Shown here in pieces: positions 62,254 to 64,000 of a stretch of 64,000 nt of DNA. The position numbers and the translations under genes are program-made. Origin of the DNA: Mycetocola lacteus (lineage in GTDB: Bacteria > Actinomycetota > Actinomycetes > Actinomycetales > Microbacteriaceae). Each line of letters begins with the position of its first letter. Positions within the stretch are counted from its first letter, which is position 1. Below the pieces are notes generated by a model. It was given only the letters and a program-made list of their open reading frames with translations, was not told where the DNA came from and did no database searches. The stretch covers positions 1 to 64,000 of the forward strand of contig NZ_RCUY01000013.1 in assembly GCF_003667575.1 (NCBI RefSeq), given 5' to 3'.

Positions 62254-63318
62254 TTAGCTGTCACGGCGGGTGGCGTCGTGCACCTCACCCACCAGCTCCT
62301 CGATGATGTCCTCGAGGAAGAGCACACCGGTGGTCTGCCCCTCGGTGTCGATCGCGCGGGCCAGGTGCGAGCCCGAGCGACGCATCGTCGCCAGCGCGTC
62401 CTCCAGGTCCTGGGTCTCGGGCAGCGAGATCAGCCGGCGGATCCGACGCAGCGGGATCGGCTGATCCGGCGAGTCCTCGTCGCCCCCGGTATCAAAGCGC
62501 AGCACGTCCTTGAGGTGCAGGTAGCCGAGGAGGTCGTGTTCCTCCCCCTCACCAGACCCGGTGATCACGTAGCGCGAGAAGCCCTTCTTGGCGACCGCCC
62601 GCTCCAGCTGCGAGGTGGTCACACCCGCGGGCAGGGTCACCAGCTCGGCGGTGGGGATCGCCACATCGGAGACCTTCTTGCCGGTGAACTCAAACGCCGC
62701 AGTTAGCGCGCCCGAGTTATCGGTCAGCACACCCTCACGGGTGGACTGGGACACGATCGTGGCAACCTCGTCCAGGGTAAAGGTTGAGTTGGCCTCGTTC
62801 TTGGGCACCACCCGCATTGTGTGCAGGACCAGGTTCGCGAACCAGTTCAGCCCCCAGATGATCGGCTTGAACACGCGGGCGATGAACACCAGCGGCGGGG
62901 CCAGGATCAGCACCGCGCGGTCGGGTACCGAGAAGGAGAGGTTCTTGGGAACCATCTCACCAAACACCACGTGCAGGTAGGACACCAGCAGCAGGGTGAT
63001 GATGAACGCAACCGTGCTCACCACACCGTCCGGCAGTCCGGTCAGCGCCAGCGGATACCCCAGCAGGTGGTGGATCGCCGGCTCGGACACGTTCAGGATC
63101 AGCAGCGAACACACGGTGATACCCAGCTGGCTGGTGGCCAGCATCAGGGTCGCGTGTTCCATCGCCCAGAGCGCGGTGATCGCGCTGCGCTTGCCCTTTT
63201 CGGCCAGCGGCTCGATCTGCGAGCGGCGTGCGGAGATCACCGCAAACTCGGCGCCCACGAAGAAGGCGTTACCCAGCAGCAGAATAAACAGCCAGGCGAT
63301 TCCAGCCCAGTCACTCAT
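62254..63318 (-). CDS. CNNM/CorC-type membrane protein (DUF21 + CBS)
   Basis: A 354-residue protein with three to four N-terminal helices of the DUF21/CNNM transport domain (about 1-180) and a CBS pair (about 200-345), including TEGQTTGVLFLEDIIEELVG. Relatives act in magnesium or cobalt efflux or are annotated as hemolysins. It lacks the C-terminal CorC_HlyC domain. Its ATG overlaps the stop of the gene upstream (ATGA), a paired arrangement common in actinobacteria. Confidence 0.88.
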   Translation of the reverse strand: MSDWAGIAWLFILLLGNAFFVGAEFAVISARRSQIEPLAEKGKRSAITALWAMEHATLMLATSQLGITVCSLLILNVSEPAIHHLLGYPLALTGLPDGVVSTVAFIITLLLVSYLHVVFGEMVPKNLSFSVPDRAVLILAPPLVFIARVFKPIIWGLNWFANLVLHTMRVVPKNEANSTFTLDEVATIVSQSTREGVLTDNSGALTAAFEFTGKKVSDVAIPTAELVTLPAGVTTSQLERAVAKKGFSRYVITGSGEGEEHDLLGYLHLKDVLRFDTGGDEDSPDQPIPLRRIRRLISLPETQDLEDALATMRRSGSHLARAIDTEGQTTGVLFLEDIIEELVGEVHDATRRDS

Positions 63319-64000
63319 CGCTGCACCTCCCTATCCGTCGGGTCGTCATTCGGGCGGGTGATGGCCTCCGGGATCAGGGTGACGCCGGTGCGCGGGGCGC
63401 TGTTTTCGGCGTCGGACACCGCGGGGGCCACGGTCTCGGCCTCGCCGGTGGCGGCGGCATCGGATTCCAGACGTTCGGTGCTGCGGAAGCGGATCCGGTC
63501 GATCCGGTGTCCGTCCATCCGCTCCACCCGGAAGGTGCCGTGCTCGGCGGCGTACTCGTCGCCGATTGCCGGGACGCGTCCCAGCATCGCCATCAGGTAG
63601 CCGGCAACGGTCTCATAGGGGCCCTCTTCGGGCACCAGAATGCCGGTGCGCTCGCGCAGTTCGTCGGGGCGCAGGCTGCCCGGGAAGAGCACACCCTCCA
63701 CCGAGTTCACCACGCCCGCGCTGGTGCGGTCGTGTTCGTCGGATACCTCACCGACGATTTCCTCGACCAGGTCTTCCAGGGTCGCGACGCCGGCGGTTCC
63801 GCCGTATTCGTCCACCACCACGGCCATCTGCAGGCCACGGCCGCGCAGTTCGCCCAGCAGGAAGTCCAGGGGCATCGTCTCGGGAACACGCAGTACGTCA
63901 ACCTGCAGGGCCGACACCGGCACGTCCGCGCGACGCTCGCGCGGAACGCCCACCGCGTGCTTGAGGTGGACGATGCCGACGATGTCATCGATATCGGTGT
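63315..64000 (-). CDS. CNNM/CorC-type protein, C-terminal part
   Basis: The frame is open to the window edge; only the last 228 codons are seen. It covers the second CBS motif ([20 protein letters not shown], then [13 protein letters not shown]) and a CorC_HlyC domain ([33 protein letters not shown]), followed by an acidic tail. The start and membrane domain lie beyond 64000. It is the upstream partner of the gene at 62254. Confidence 0.88.
   Translation of the reverse strand, partial: TDIDDIVGIVHLKHAVGVPRERRADVPVSALQVDVLRVPETMPLDFLLGELRGRGLQMAVVVDEYGGTAGVATLEDLVEEIVGEVSDEHDRTSAGVVNSVEGVLFPGSLRPDELRERTGILVPEEGPYETVAGYLMAMLGRVPAIGDEYAAEHGTFRVERMDGHRIDRIRFRSTERLESDAAATGEAETVAPAVSDAENSAPRTGVTLIPEAITRPNDDPTDREVQR

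Overview
The window is high-GC DNA from an actinobacterium, most likely a member of Microbacteriaceae (an inference). Supporting signs are GC-rich codon use, a bioYMN biotin importer beside a BioQ-type TetR regulator, LATTG-type wall sorting, a carbohydrate-type ABC operon without its own ATPase, and many leaderless promoters: a TANNNT hexamer sits 6-7 nt before the start codon of at least 13 genes. All calls come from reading the sequence; no database search was run.

Layout. 1-21 kb is ordinary chromosome: glutamate decarboxylase, a YhgE/Pip exporter with a degenerate ABC partner, an amidase, bioYMN/bioQ, three regulator-enzyme pairs (SDR/MarR, ADH-amine oxidase-thioredoxin-OsmC/LysR, SDR/TetR), an AI-2E-type transporter, uracil-DNA glycosylase and an inactive-looking cyanophycinase relative. 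21-40 kb holds three MFS exporters, a LacI-controlled nucleoside-uptake and hydrolase operon, the O-acetylhomoserine route to methionine (metY, metX), and a two-component system in which a 59-bp tandem repeat makes a chain of ATGA-coupled 20-codon mini-ORFs.

40.5-43.8 kb is an accessory cassette: sce7726-type nuclease-like protein, sce7725-type protein and a zinc-finger RES-domain NAD+-phosphorylase-like protein, followed by a dead aminoglycoside-phosphotransferase-like gene. 43.9-48.8 kb is one 1,654-residue cell-wall protein with seven ~140-residue repeats.

50.0-59.1 kb is a genomic island in a gene of the thiamine-binding MTH1187/YqgV family. Two 3' fragments (50.0, 51.5 kb), one 5' fragment (59.0 kb) and one complete copy (58.6 kb) bracket the cargo, as expected from repeated insertion. 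The cargo is a second, decayed RES gene, an orphan PD-(D/E)XK-like protein, a four-gene operon (C5 DNA methyltransferase, putative restriction enzyme, ComF-like phosphoribosyltransferase, DprA-like protein), a SMEK-domain protein and a dead serine recombinase. This operon and the sce7726/sce7725/RES cassette are the best candidates for undescribed defence systems.

59-64 kb returns to ordinary chromosome: a GT87-type glycosyltransferase that was originally upstream partner of the interrupted gene, a HAD hydrolase, an Old Yellow Enzyme homologue and two CNNM/CorC-type membrane proteins, the last running off the window edge. A recurrent theme is short tandem duplication (59, 62 and 72 bp) at gene ends.
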